Positions 45,410 through 55,444 of a DNA stretch of 64,000 nucleotides are shown here, piece by piece (position 1 is the first letter of the stretch; each line of letters opens with the position of its first letter). This DNA is from Pyrocephalus nanus (taxonomy: Eukaryota > Chordata > Aves > Passeriformes > Tyrannidae). A program made the translations under genes and the position numbers. Under the pieces are notes generated by a model. That model saw only the letters and a list, made by a program, of their open reading frames with translations, was not told where the DNA came from and searched no databases. Location: positions 4,956,001 to 5,020,000 of the forward strand of contig CM076272.1 of the NCBI GenBank assembly GCA_038380795.1, given 5' to 3'.

Positions 45410-48027
45410 CTACAGGGATGGAAGGGGATGCTGGTGGTCACCGCACCATGGATACAACACCCCCACCTGTCCCCTCCCCACTGGCAGCCACCCACCATCC
45501 TCGGGCTCCAGCTTGGCACAGGTCTCGGCCGTCATCAGGCTGGCCATGAAGCGATGGTTGGTGGGTGGTGTGGGTGCCCGGGGACCCGGGGTGACAGTGA
45601 CAGTGGCACTGGGACCACGAGGAGCAGGACAGGGCGATGGAGGCACCTCACGTGTGGTGGCCACGTGCTCTGGGGGCAGCTCAGCATCCAGCTCAATGCT
45701 GTCCAGCCGGACCTGGGCCGTGCTGCGTGGCTGGCGCTCGTTCTGCACGGCTGCAGGGACAAGGTGACATCAGCACTACCCACTCGCTGCCACCCCCTGC
45801 CATCTGTCACCATGTGTGTGTGTCCCCCATCTCACCGTCCTTGTTCATGCCAGCCTGCAGGCACTTCTTGAGCCGGCAGGCCTGGCACTGGTTGCGGTGT
45901 GCCTTGTCCACCGGGCACAGCCCCGTTCCTGCCTGGCACCTATGGGGAGAGGTGGCAGCTGGCTGCAGCCCCTGGAGTGGCCCCTGTCCCCACGGAGGGT
46001 CCTGCCTCCATGGGTACCATGTCCTGGGGGTGCTTTGTCCCTGTTGGGTGTCTTATCCCACCCACCATGAGTTTACTCCAACGAGTGCCCCCACACAGTG
46101 GATACCCTGTCCCCAACAGGTGTCCTGTCCCCAACAGGTGTCTTGTCCCCAGTGGGTGCCCTGTCCCAGTGCATACCCACCTTGATGGGTGTCCCGGCCC
46201 CATGAGGGTGCCCCAGACACCCCACCCAACTGGTGTCTCCCCCACTGGTTGCCTGTCCCCCAGTTCCTGTCCTGCTTGGGTTCAAGTCCCCCTGGGTCCC
46301 TGCCCCATCCATTGCCCATGTCCTGGGGTCCCTGCCCTGCTGGGTGTTCATACTGTGGGACCTTATCCCACTGGATTCCTGTCTCCAAAGCCCCTGTCCC
46401 GCTGGGTGTCCATCTCCCTGCATCCATTCCCTGCTGGATGCCCCATCCCCTGACTCCCTATCCTAGTGGATTCATGTCCACCTGGTCCCCATCCCACTGG
46501 TTGCCCATCCCCTGGGGCCCTTGCTCTGCTGGGTGCCCCTACCCTGCTGGGTGCCTGTCCCCACCATTCCTGCCCCACTGTCCATCCTCTGCCTCCCTGC
46601 CCCTCTGGGTGTCCCTCCTTGGGGTCCCTGCCCTGCTGGGCGTCCTTTCCCCCATGGTGCAAATCCCCAGGGTCTCTGTCCCGCTGGGTTCATGTCCCCC
46701 TGGTTTCTGCTCCCCTGGCTGCCCACACCCCCATTCCCTGTCCCGTGGGGACATCCCTTACCCCCATCCCCCCCCATTCCCACCTGTAGATGAGCTTCCT
46801 GCGGACGCTGCGCTTGAAGAAGCCACTGCAGCCGTTGCAGGCATAGATGCCGTAGTGCTTCCCACTGCTAGTGTCCCCGCACACCTTGCACAGCAGCACC
46901 GGGCTCAGCGCCTTGCCCGGGGCCGGGCTCAGCCCTGTGGGAGCAGAGCCGGCACGCTCGGAGTGACTCCAGACACCCCGATGTCCCTTGTCCCTCCCAC
47001 CAGTCCCTGCCACCTCCCAGCATCCTGGCAATGGAGTGGTTCCCATCACCACCTGTCCAGCCCAGGGACATGGACTGGGACTCTGCACGGGGCTCTGCAT
47101 CTTTCCACACCCCAGCACTCGAAGTGATGCGGGATGTGCTCTCGTGACTTTTAAAAAAAACATAAAGGAACGAAAGGGTGTCCCTAGGGATGGGAACTCC
47201 AAGCATGCCAGTGAGGGGACTCTGAGCATCCCAGAGAAGGGTTACAATCAGGGATGCGAGGTGTCCTGCAGAAGGGACACCTCTGGGGACATGGGACATC
47301 CCAGAGAAGGGTCACAGCAGGAGACAGTGGAGACCCTGGAGAAGGGCTGGTGTCCAAGGGGATCCAGGAGAGGGTTGTGGCTGGGGACTGCAGGCATCCT
47401 GGAGAAGGGGCATAACTGTGGACCCCAGGGCTCCTGGAGAAGGAACACGATGAGGACCACAGACACAGTGGAGAAGGCTGGGAACTGCAGGCATCCCAGC
47501 CTAGAGAAGAACCACGATGAGGACCCTCAGCTTCTTGGAGAAGTGTGATAGCTGAGGACCCCAGGCATTCCAAAGGATCCTGATGGGGACCCTGGGCACC
47601 CAGGAGAAGCATCATGATGAGGACCCCAGGCATTCTGGATAATGATGACGATGGAGAACCCAAACATCCCAGAGAAGAACCATGATGGGGACAATGAGAG
47701 TCTTGGACATGGACCATGATAGGGGCCCCCAGGTATCTTGGAGATGGACCACAATGGGAACCGAAAGCATGCAGTTGGCTGTGCTGGGGACCCCAGGCAT
47801 CTTGGAGCTGGATGGTCCCCCACAATGAGGACCCCAAGTATCCCAGAGGAGAACCGTGAAGAAGACTCCCAGAACGACCACAACAGGGGTTCAGCCATCT
47901 CAAAGCTCCCCCTCAGTGCCCGCAGTCCCGCCGTGTCACCCCTGCTCCAGCAGAACTTTCTACCCTTACCCGTGGGGCTCTCGTCCAGCCCGGCGCTCAC
48001 CACTGACCCCTCCGGGGACGCAGCCAT
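44381..48027 (-). CDS. NR2E3: Photoreceptor-specific nuclear receptor, complete
   Basis: NR2E3 (PNR) is a nuclear receptor that represses cone genes and helps NRL and CRX activate rod genes in photoreceptors. Eight minus-strand exons: 48027-47970, 46934-46784, 45939-45836, 45750-45496, 45409-45228, 45003-44772, 44694-44589, 44513-44381. They sum to 1221 nt, 406 codons plus stop; human is about 410. All junctions are GT-AG and in phase. The start codon is the first ATG of a frame reading [10 protein letters not shown]. Domains: a two-finger DNA-binding domain, a Pro-rich hinge, and a ligand-binding domain ending in the helix 12 motif [10 protein letters not shown]. The wording [11 protein letters not shown] in the P-box region and LIYR, with [12 protein letters not shown] after the second finger, identifies NR2E3 rather than NR2E1. 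The Pro/Gly-rich hinge (45496-45750) is the most divergent segment. Confidence 0.96.
45836..46934 (-). CDS. NR2E3: NR2E3 DNA-binding domain exons
   Basis: Exon 46934-46784 encodes the first zinc finger ([20 protein letters not shown], then [16 protein letters not shown]). Exon 45939-45836 encodes the second ([19 protein letters not shown] and [12 protein letters not shown]). The eight Cys ligands are all present. The exon boundary falls between the fingers after LIYR, as in other NR2 receptors. The intron between them (45940-46783) is a minisatellite. Confidence 0.96.
45990..46780. repeat. Minisatellite filling NR2E3 intron 2
   Basis: Imperfect units of about 18-36 bases on the pattern GGGTGCCTGTCCCCA and CCCTGCCCTGCTGGGTGTC cover nearly the whole intron. 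They leave a 312-codon plus-strand frame (46189-47127) with a Pro/Cys/Leu-rich pattern and no real gene features. Confidence 0.87.
47185..47880. repeat. Minisatellite in NR2E3 intron 1
   Basis: Units of roughly 36-50 bases with GGACCCCAGGCATCCTGGAG and AAGAACCATGATGAGGACC are repeated some 14 times with drift. The intron (46935-47969) holds little else. Confidence 0.85.
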
Positions 48028-48290
48028 TCCCGACCCGGCGTTCCTGACCTCTCCCTGTCCTGTCCCTCTGGATCCAGCGCGGTGGGTCTGGTGAGGCGGT
48101 GGGTGCTCGAACAGCTCTGCGGGCAGCGGGGCTCTTGCCTTGCTCTCTTCAAGGCGGCTTAGGCGGGCGCTGTGTAAGCAGCCGCCTCTTTGTCACCCTC
48201 TTAATCTTTAGTGTCTGCGCGGGGCGGGGGGGGATCAATCAGCCACGCGATGAAGAATTAAAAAGGTGCTGAGCCCCAGCCCTGTAACCC
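48028..48290 (-). promoter_or_regulatory. NR2E3 5' flank with CRX-like and NRL-like sites
   Basis: The sequence just upstream of the NR2E3 start codon holds TTAATC at 48201-48206 (GATTAA on the gene strand, a CRX/OTX-like core) and GATCAATC near 48232. TGCTGAG at 48267-48273 is an NRL/MARE half site. Such sites fit rod and cone regulation of this gene as established in mammals, but each motif is short and no initiation site can be placed. Confidence 0.35.
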
Positions 48291-49029
48291 TAAACCCCGC
48301 GACACCCAAGCCACCCCCCCGCGCGCCACGGCGGGCCACCGTGGGGGTGTCACCCTGTCACCGCGTGTCCACCCCCCCAGCACTGCGAGGCTGAGATTGA
48401 GGCAGAGGTGGGAGATGGGGATCGGGGTAGGGACCCCCCATATGTATGTCCCCCCCCCTTGGGACCCACCGGGTCCTGTAAGCGCATAAGCCCTTCACTA
48501 AGGCGGTTAGAGGGGAATAACGAAAAGTGGTAATTAAGGGGGGTAATTTCCCTGCCCCCAAATAATTAATTACCGGCCCTGATGGCGAAGGGAGGTGGGA
48601 TGCTCGGTGGGGGTCCCCCTGTGGTGCCTCAGCTTCCCCCCCCCCCGGGCGGTGGGAGGGGTTCAGGGGGTGTTAAGGCTGCTGACACCGCAGCGGGTGG
48701 GGGCCAGGTGGCCCCCGGGGTTACGCAACCACAGCTAAACCCTCGCGGTGACAGGGCAGCACAATTTGGGATTTGAGGGCTTTAGTTGCTAACCCCCCCC
48801 CGCCCAGCTCAGGGGGGTGGCGGGTGGCCACTGTCACCCGGCCCGGGCTGTCCCCAGCGATGGGCCAGGCAGAGGATGGGTGTTCCGGCCCCCCTTGGGC
48901 GGTTGAGAGGTGTTGCTGCTGTGGACGTGTTCCAGAAGACAGGCACTGGCAACAAGTCCCTGCTGAGGGCTGGTGGAGTGACACCAATGGAGCCAGGGGC
49001 TGGCAGTCACCCCTCAGGCATCCCTGACT

Positions 49030-49570
49030 GCTGTGCCTGCAGCATTCCTGCATCCCCCCTGTCTGCACCCTAGCTGTGTCATCCTGCCTCCAGCCCCCTT
49101 CCTTCCCCCCTGCCTGCAGCGTTCCTCACTGCATCACAACTCCATCAACCTTGCCTGCACCATTGTTCCATATTCCTATGTGCAGCATCATGCCATCACC
49201 CTTCCTACCCGTACATGGCTCCACTGTCCTTCCTGCCCACACATGGCTCCATCCCTGCCTGCACCAAAACTCCATCCCTGCCTGCATCATGGCTTGACCT
49301 CTTTGCCTTCACCACAGCTCCATCCTTGTCACCACCACAGCTCCATCATCCTGCCTTCACCAGAGTTTCATCCTTGGCTTCACCACAGCTTAATCCCTGC
49401 CTTCAAGACAGCTCCATCCCTGCCTTCACCATGGCGCAATCCCTGCTTTCATATGGTTCCATCCTTGCCTTCACCACAGCTCCGTCCTTGCTGCCTCCAT
49501 GGCTCTGTGCCTGCCTTCACTATGACTCCATCCCTGCCTTCACTACAGCTCCATGCCCCCAGCCTCCAGC
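49030..49570. repeat. Minisatellite with CTCCATCCCTGCCTTCACCA units
   Basis: About 20 imperfect copies of a 24-27 base unit. Frames stay open on the plus strand for up to about 220 codons and encode repetitive Pro/Ser/His sequence. Confidence 0.88.
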
Positions 49571-50569
49571 CCCCCTGCACCCCTGGGACCCCCATCCCCC
49601 CGGGGTGCCCTGTCCACCCCGCAGCGCCCGCCCTGACCCAGATCTCTGACTGCCACCATCTGCGGCACGGCCGCCCTCCTCCTGCGGCAGAATTATGACG
49701 CTGGGCTAATGCGGAGGGAGCAAGCTGTCACCTGCCCTGCCTGGCCCTCCGGGGCCTCCAGACCCTTGGCCCGTGGGTGAAGCATCTCCCGGTGCCTGAT
49801 CCAGGGATACCAGGAGGACCTGCACTCTGGGGTGCCAGCCTGCCCGTGGGTGACACGGGGACCTGGTGACAGGGGACATCGGGCAGTGATCAGCATGGCA
49901 ATACATGCTGAGTTGGCTAATTTGCCCGTCCCCTCCTCACCGTCGGGTAAAAGCCAGCTCCGGAGCAGGGATTTGGGAGGGGGATTAGCCAGGCCAACCA
50001 TCTGCTGCCAGCCAATCATCAGCACCCCCAGGAAAGCCAATAATTACAAAAATATGGTTTCTTCCCCTGTTTCTCCATTACACCCAGCTGGGCGCTGTCC
50101 CCAGGTGGGATTCACCTGGAGCAGCACCCTTCCTGGGGATGAGCACCCCATAAGCACCCAACTGGGCACCATGGGGGCTCAGCCCAGCCTGTTTTTGGGA
50201 GCCACCCTGATGCCGCACCCGAGGGGCTGTGGGTGGCAGGTGGGGGTGAAGGAGCAAACGTTAAAGCCCGCGGCGGGGTCGTGACTCGGCTCGGTGACAG
50301 ACGCTGGGGCAGATGCCACAGGATTACTCAGCCTAAAACCTTGGGATCTGCCCCCCTTCTCCCCAGCAGGCAGAGAGCGTTTAATTACTAATTTACTAAT
50401 TACCCAAAGATGATGGCGACAGGCTTGAGACCTGCGGTTGGGAGCAGCCCCAAGGCTCCAGCCACCCTAATCCTACTGGCCATGGGAAACTGACAGATGC
50501 ACCCTGGCCAGGGGGCAGCTCGGCCGGGGACATTGGGTGTTGAGGGAGTCACTGCTGTCCTGGCAGTCC

Positions 50570-51480
50570 CACTCCTGCTGGTGATGGCACAGGCTGGTGG
50601 GGAACCAGAAAGGGATGATGGGGATGAAGGGGAGATACTGGTGACCAGGAGGGGATGATGGAGATCAGGACAGACTGATGGGCATGAGGGGGAAATGACG
50701 GGTTCAAGGAGGCAACAACAAAGATCAGGAGGGGGTGGTGGAGATGAGGAGGAGAGGGTGGAGATGAGGGTAAAATGATTTGGAACCAGGAGATAATGGG
50801 AGTGAGGATGGGAAGATTTGAAACCAGAAGAGGATGACGGAGACCAAGAGGAGATGGCAGGGACCAGGAGAGGACAACAAAGATCAGGAGGGCCCCATAG
50901 GAACCAGGAGGAAGTGATAGGGACTGGGAGAGGATGATGGTGAACAGGAGAGGACAGTAAAAACCCAAATGCTTTAATGGTGACCCAGAGACAACGACAA
51001 ATGGTGGAGAACAGGAGATGACAGCAGTGACCAGGAGGGGATGATGGAGACCAGGACAGGACAATAGAGACCATGTGAGAATGATGGGGATCAGGAGGGG
51101 GTGATGGGGATCAGGAGGGGGCAGTGGGACACAATAGGAGTGGATAGGGATCATGAGGAGATAATAAAGACTGGTATGGGATGATGGGGACTGGGAGGGG
51201 AAGATAGAGATCAAGAGAGGAGGATACGGACTGGGATGGGATGATGTGGACCAGAGTGGGACAGTAGTGACAAATAGGGGCCAAGATAACCCAGAGAAAT
51301 GGTGAGGACTAGAAGATGATGATGGAGACCAGGAGGGAACACTGGGGACCAGAAGGGTATGATGAGAACCAGAGGGTACATCAGGGTGGGACAACAGGGA
51401 CCAGGAGAGGATGGTGGTGTTCAGGAGGGGACAAGAACAACCAGAATACGACACAAAGATCCAGGAGGATGGCTGTGGGA
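50570..51480. repeat. Minisatellite with GATGATGGGGACCAGGAGAG units
   Basis: Some 35-45 imperfect purine-rich units of 20-30 bases, all G/A on the plus strand. The minus strand is left open for about 300 codons (51454-50549) without real protein features. Confidence 0.88.
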
Positions 51481-52295
51481 CTGGAGGTGGCTGGGAAGGG
51501 TTAACATGGCTGCCTGCCCTGAGTCAGGTCCAGGCCAGGCTCGGGTTTCAGCTGTAATTAGCTCCTGTTTATTGGAGGCTCCTTGATAAATGATTCTTTG
51601 GAGGTTGCCTGATGACAGAGGGTGACAGTCACACACCCGAGCCGTGCCAAAGCCTTCACTGACCCCCCGGCACTAGGATTAAAGTTTAATGTGACTCCAG
51701 AGCTGACCCCGGTCACGCAACGTCCCTGGGGACACAGGGCCGGGGACAGGCTGGTGGCCACCCAGGGCCAGAGGGTTTTGGCACCAAGAGGTGATTTGTC
51801 ACCAGCCCGATGGCCACTGGCTGTCAGTGTATTGTGGCCACAGGGACCTTTTGTGACTCCTTTGGGGTCACCCAAAAGGTTTGTGGATGAAATGTCACAC
51901 CAGGTTTGGTTTGTGTCCCTGGGACTGGCCCCACACAGCGGGCAGGGTGCCATAGTGTGGCCGGTCTGGGCACATTCCTGGGCACTGGTGGAGCCATGTG
52001 CCGGTGCCAAGACCCACCACGGTGTTCACTGTGGCAGGCTGAGGTCCTGTCCCACAGCCACCCTTGGAGCAGCAGCAGCTTTGGAACCACAGCAAAGTGA
52101 GGGGACCTCGGAGGTGTCTCCACGGTGAGGAAGCAGGGCATGGCACAAGTGCCAGGACTGGCACAGTGCCCAAGGCCATGGGTTTCGGCAGGGTGATGTG
52201 TCACCTCAACTGTTTGCGGGCAGAGAGGTCCCCGAGGTGGGGCTGGGCACAGCCCTTGTCCCCAGCTCTCAGGACATCACTTTTTCTCCTTGCAG

Positions 52296-53697
52296 ATGAA
52301 CCTCCTCACCCAGGTAAAGGGGGAGCTGGCACTGAGGATACCTGCACCCAGGTGGTCCCACCCCTCCACCGTAGCACCAGAACCCCTGGATCCCATGGCT
52401 GGGACCTGCCCGGGGCTGAGTCTGGTGGTGGGAGGGGCCACAGGGGGCCTGGGAGGCTGCTCTGGGCTAGGGAGGGTGCTGGCAGGGGTGGGTGCTGGCA
52501 GGGTTGGGTGCTGGCAGGGTTGGGTGTCAGCAGGGTCTGGGTCCCTGTCTCTCTCTGACTCCTCTCCTTACAGGTGAGCTCCCTCCTACAGATCCTGCAA
52601 CCCCTAGACTGGCTGTTCCTCAAGCCCTGGCACTGGCTGGGCTCCTGGGTGAGACTGGTTTGGGGTTGCTGACATAGGAACCCCTACCAGGGGCTCAGGC
52701 ACAGGGCTGGCAGCAGTCCAGGTAGGGGCTGAGCCATGGCACTGGTGCCCTGGGTCCCCTCTCCCCTGTGCCACTGGGGCTGATGCTCAGTGTTTGTCCC
52801 TCCAGGTGAGCAGCTCCAGGCAGGTAAGTGCTGGCATACCTGTTGTGCCCTGCACTGCCCATCTCACCCTGGCACAACAGGTCTGAATCCTGCATGCCCT
52901 GCCTTTCCCTTGGCACCTTTCCCTTGGTGCTCAGCATCTAGAGCAGGTGGCCCCTTCCTGGAGGGTTTCCTATCCAAGGAGGCTCAGGGATGCAGGATGA
53001 GCCAGCAGGTTGGTGATGCTGCTGGTGTCCCCAGGGCACCAGCGGCCCTGAAACACGGCTGGGTCCCCAGGTGGTGAGCGGGACGGTGACCACAGCGGGG
53101 TTCTTCCTCTGCGAGGGGCTGCTGGGACAGCACTTTGACGTGGTCCCCAACGGAGTGGCTGAGCCCCAGCCCGGGGACCTCTTCCTCTTCCCACTGGCCT
53201 CAGGGGGCCCCAGCTGGTGGAGTGCCCATGCTGGTGTCTACTGTGGTGACGGGGAGATCATCCACCTGGAAGGTGAGCCCCAGGAGGTGTCATGGCATGG
53301 GGACACCCCCAAGGAAGGCACATGGGATATAGAGTCCCCTTTGTCCCCCAGGTAGCTTGGGGACTTCACCATCGGGCATTGTGGCCAAGCATGGCAAGAG
53401 CCACCTCCTGCGAACGCGGGGTCTGGCCAAGGTGCTCCGGAGGAAGGGAGGGATGGATGTGGCCGCCCTGCAGCAGCGGATCCGGGAGGCCATGGAGCAG
53501 GTGGTGGAGTACGATGCCATCACCTGCAACTGCATCCACTTTGCCCTTGACTTGCTGGGGCTGGGCCAGCTCACCGGTGCCATGGTAGGTGCAACCACCA
53601 GAGAAGGTGCCACTACCCTGGAAGACCTTGGCACCTGCTCCAGCCAAGTGTCACCACTGCCCACCTTCTCTCCCAGGTGTTCCCAGCGCTGCAGTGA
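52296..53697 (+). CDS. PLAAT/LRAT-like (NlpC/P60-fold) acyltransferase or phospholipase
   Basis: Two well supported exons carry the domain. Exon 53071-53272 encodes PQPGDLFLFP and then AHAGVYCGDGEIIHL, corresponding to the HWAxYxGDGxxxHL signature of PLAAT proteins with its catalytic His pair. Exon 53352-53584 encodes CNCIHFALDLLG, equivalent to the NCEHF catalytic Cys motif. A last exon, 53677-53697, adds VFPALQ and a stop. Upstream, 52296-52313 (MNLLTQ), 52574-52648 (a hydrophobic-aromatic piece with PLDWLFLKPWHWLGSW) and perhaps 52806-52823 join in phase 0. Together they give about 188 residues, near the 160-170 typical of PLAATs. Unlike those enzymes it lacks a hydrophobic C-terminal anchor. 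The family hydrolyses or transfers acyl chains of phospholipids; LRAT relatives esterify retinol. I cannot assign an ortholog. Confidence 0.65.
53071..53697 (+). CDS. PLAAT-like catalytic exons and C-terminus
   Basis: The core of the gene: exon 53071-53272 (phase 0 to 1), exon 53352-53584 (phase 1 to 0) and exon 53677-53697 with TGA at 53695-53697. The order His-motif, His, then Cys-motif is that of the circularly permuted NlpC/P60 fold used by LRAT and PLAAT. Between the motifs is a basic helical stretch (LAKVLRRKGGMDVAALQQRI). The Cys motif has CNC rather than NC alone, so either Cys might serve, with NCIHF the likely nucleophile by alignment. Confidence 0.72.
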
Positions 53698-53780
53698 TGG
53701 AGGTGGTGGTGTTCCTGGGAACACGTGGGAGTGGAGCATCCTTCTCAGGGAACCAGGCCTTGGTATCCCTCTTGTATGGC

Positions 53781-53786
53781 AATAAA
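53781..53786 (+). terminator. Poly(A) signal of the PLAAT-like gene
   Basis: AATAAA lies 84 bases after the stop codon, followed by a T/G-rich stretch (53799-53840), the usual downstream element. It gives a very short 3' UTR. Confidence 0.7.
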
Positions 53787-54168
53787 TGGTTGCATGGAGA
53801 CTTTGTGTCAGCTTTGTTTGATGTGTTGTTTTTTCCCTTTTCTCAGAAGTTGCAATCAAGTGATGTCCCACTTTGGCACATCTTGAAGGGAGTGCTTCTC
53901 TTTGCTCCCTGTGGCCTCCTGAAACAAACATCTCCTCTTTCACTGCTGGCATTTGATTTTGAGCACAAAAATTAATATTCTGCGGGTTGCTGGGTTGAAA
54001 AAGGGCCAAATGGCTGGACTGGGTCCGGCTGGAGGTCAGTCACTGTTGGTGTGCCCGTTTTCCCTCATTGCCTCACTCGTGGGATGGGGTGGGAGCACTG
54101 CCTGACCCACACCAGCCTCTGGGGCTGGTCTGCTGCCCAGAAAAATAATAATGGGAATATCTGCCAAT

Positions 54169-54171
<3 letters not shown>

Positions 54172-54206
<35 letters not shown>
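54172..54206 (+). repeat. 35-bp poly(A) tract
   Basis: An unbroken run of about 35 A lies in the spacer before AP3B2. No LINE or SINE body is recognisable on its 5' side. It may be a retroposon tail or a microsatellite. Confidence 0.8.
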
Positions 54207-54210
<4 letters not shown>

Positions 54211-55070
54211 TGAAAAATTAAAATCAAAACCCAAACAAAATCCCAACTGCAATAATATCTAGAATAGATCTAATTTACATTAATATATTATATAAAAAAG
54301 TGTATAAATAGAATAAAATCTATAGGCATATTGATTATAACATCCAATATATGTTTTAATATATAATTTTAACATATAATACAATAATACAATTAATATA
54401 GAATATTATATCTAGTATATAATAATGCTTATCATGCTATTGATAATGTTATATAATCTATAATATCTTCAACAATATTTATAAGAATAATATAAATTAA
54501 TACAATACCTAATATATATAATCATTCAGATATCATACATTATATATACTATATAGCATATAATTTAGAATATATAATGTAATGACAGAATATATAATAT
54601 AAAATATTGAATAATATATTGAATAATATACTATATACTATATTTTATATAATATATACTATAATAAACATAATCTGCAACACAGTATAACAAATTCATT
54701 ATATAATATATTGCATACATTACACCAGATATATATGTTGTAGAATGGATTACGGTTTATGGATAATATTGTATGACAGAATATAGAATATATAAAATAT
54801 CACATAATTACTGTAATCTCTAATATATAAAAATGTATGTATAATGTATTGTCTATGAAATATAATGTAATATGATGTGATAATACATATTATAGCATCC
54901 TAACATACAACACCATTTACTATAATGTGATCGAATTAAATATGTCTCCTTATAATTGTACATAATAATGTATATTACCATTATTATACATTTTGTTTAT
55001 TATTATAATTATATATTTTAATGATTCTAATCTGGGATGAGGTATGAACTCTATGATAGTCACTGTATAA
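54207..55070. repeat. AT-rich tract upstream of AP3B2
   Basis: Sequence of very high AT content made of irregular ATATAATATA words, without a clear repeat period or gene. It stops abruptly about 60 bases before the GC-rich AP3B2 promoter region. Confidence 0.8.
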
Positions 55071-55119
55071 CCGTATCCCAACATTCCTTCTCCTGAAATC
55101 CCACCTATATTCCCACCGC

Positions 55120-55331
55120 CCGGAACCCGAACCTGCGCTGGAGGTGGGACTGCGGGGCGTGGGACTTTTTAGGGGGTGCAAAGTCCCCCGTCCCATCCCA
55201 ATCCCGGTGGGGGTCGGTCCCGCCGGGCGCTGCCCCGGGGCGGAGGTCGGGGCTGGCCCGTCCCCGCCCGCGCTGACATCAGTGCCGGCGTCCCCCCCCC
55301 GCATCCCGCATCCCGCATCCCTCCCGCCGCC
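55120..55331 (+). promoter_or_regulatory. AP3B2: CpG-rich AP3B2 promoter and 5' UTR region
   Basis: The composition turns to high GC with many CpGs (CCCGCCGGGCGC, GCCCGCGCTGAC), continuing through exon 1 and the start of intron 1. No TATA box is seen. The start codon context GCCGCCATGGCC is an almost ideal Kozak match. The first base of the transcript cannot be placed. Confidence 0.6.
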
Positions 55332-55444
55332 ATGGCCGCCAGCCCGGCCTACGGCGAGGAGAAGGGCGGCTCCTCCAGCCTGGGCGAGCCCGAGTACGGC
55401 CACGACCCCGCCAGCGGCGGCATCTTCTCCTCCGACTACAAGAG
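55332..55444 (+). CDS. AP3B2: AP3B2 first coding exon
   Basis: Starts at the ATG with a strong Kozak context and encodes [15 protein letters not shown] and the diagnostic [16 protein letters not shown] joined to the next exon in phase 2. It sits in the CpG-rich block. There is no in-frame ATG upstream with a better context. Confidence 0.94.

Larger units (their letters stand above)
48291..52295. other. GC-rich spacer between NR2E3 and the PLAAT-like gene
   Basis: No coding exon is recognised. It holds two minisatellites (49.03-49.57 and 50.57-51.48 kb) and otherwise unique G/C-rich sequence with poly-G and poly-C runs. A possible non-coding first exon of the downstream gene would lie near its end, for example ending at a gtgagg donor around 52125. 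Confidence 0.7.

Noticed and set aside
46784..46934. Naming the receptor NR2E1 (TLX) or NR2F6
   Set aside because: The [12 protein letters not shown] motif after the DNA-binding domain and the C-terminal helix [10 protein letters not shown] match NR2E3, and the exon count and length agree.
46189..47127. 312-codon open frame on the plus strand
   Set aside because: It runs through the NR2E3 intron 2 minisatellite and antisense over a DNA-binding exon. The protein is a Pro/Cys/Leu repeat with no start context or splice signals.
50549..51454. 301-codon minus-strand frame
   Set aside because: It coincides with the purine-rich minisatellite; a Ser/Pro/His/Leu repeat only.
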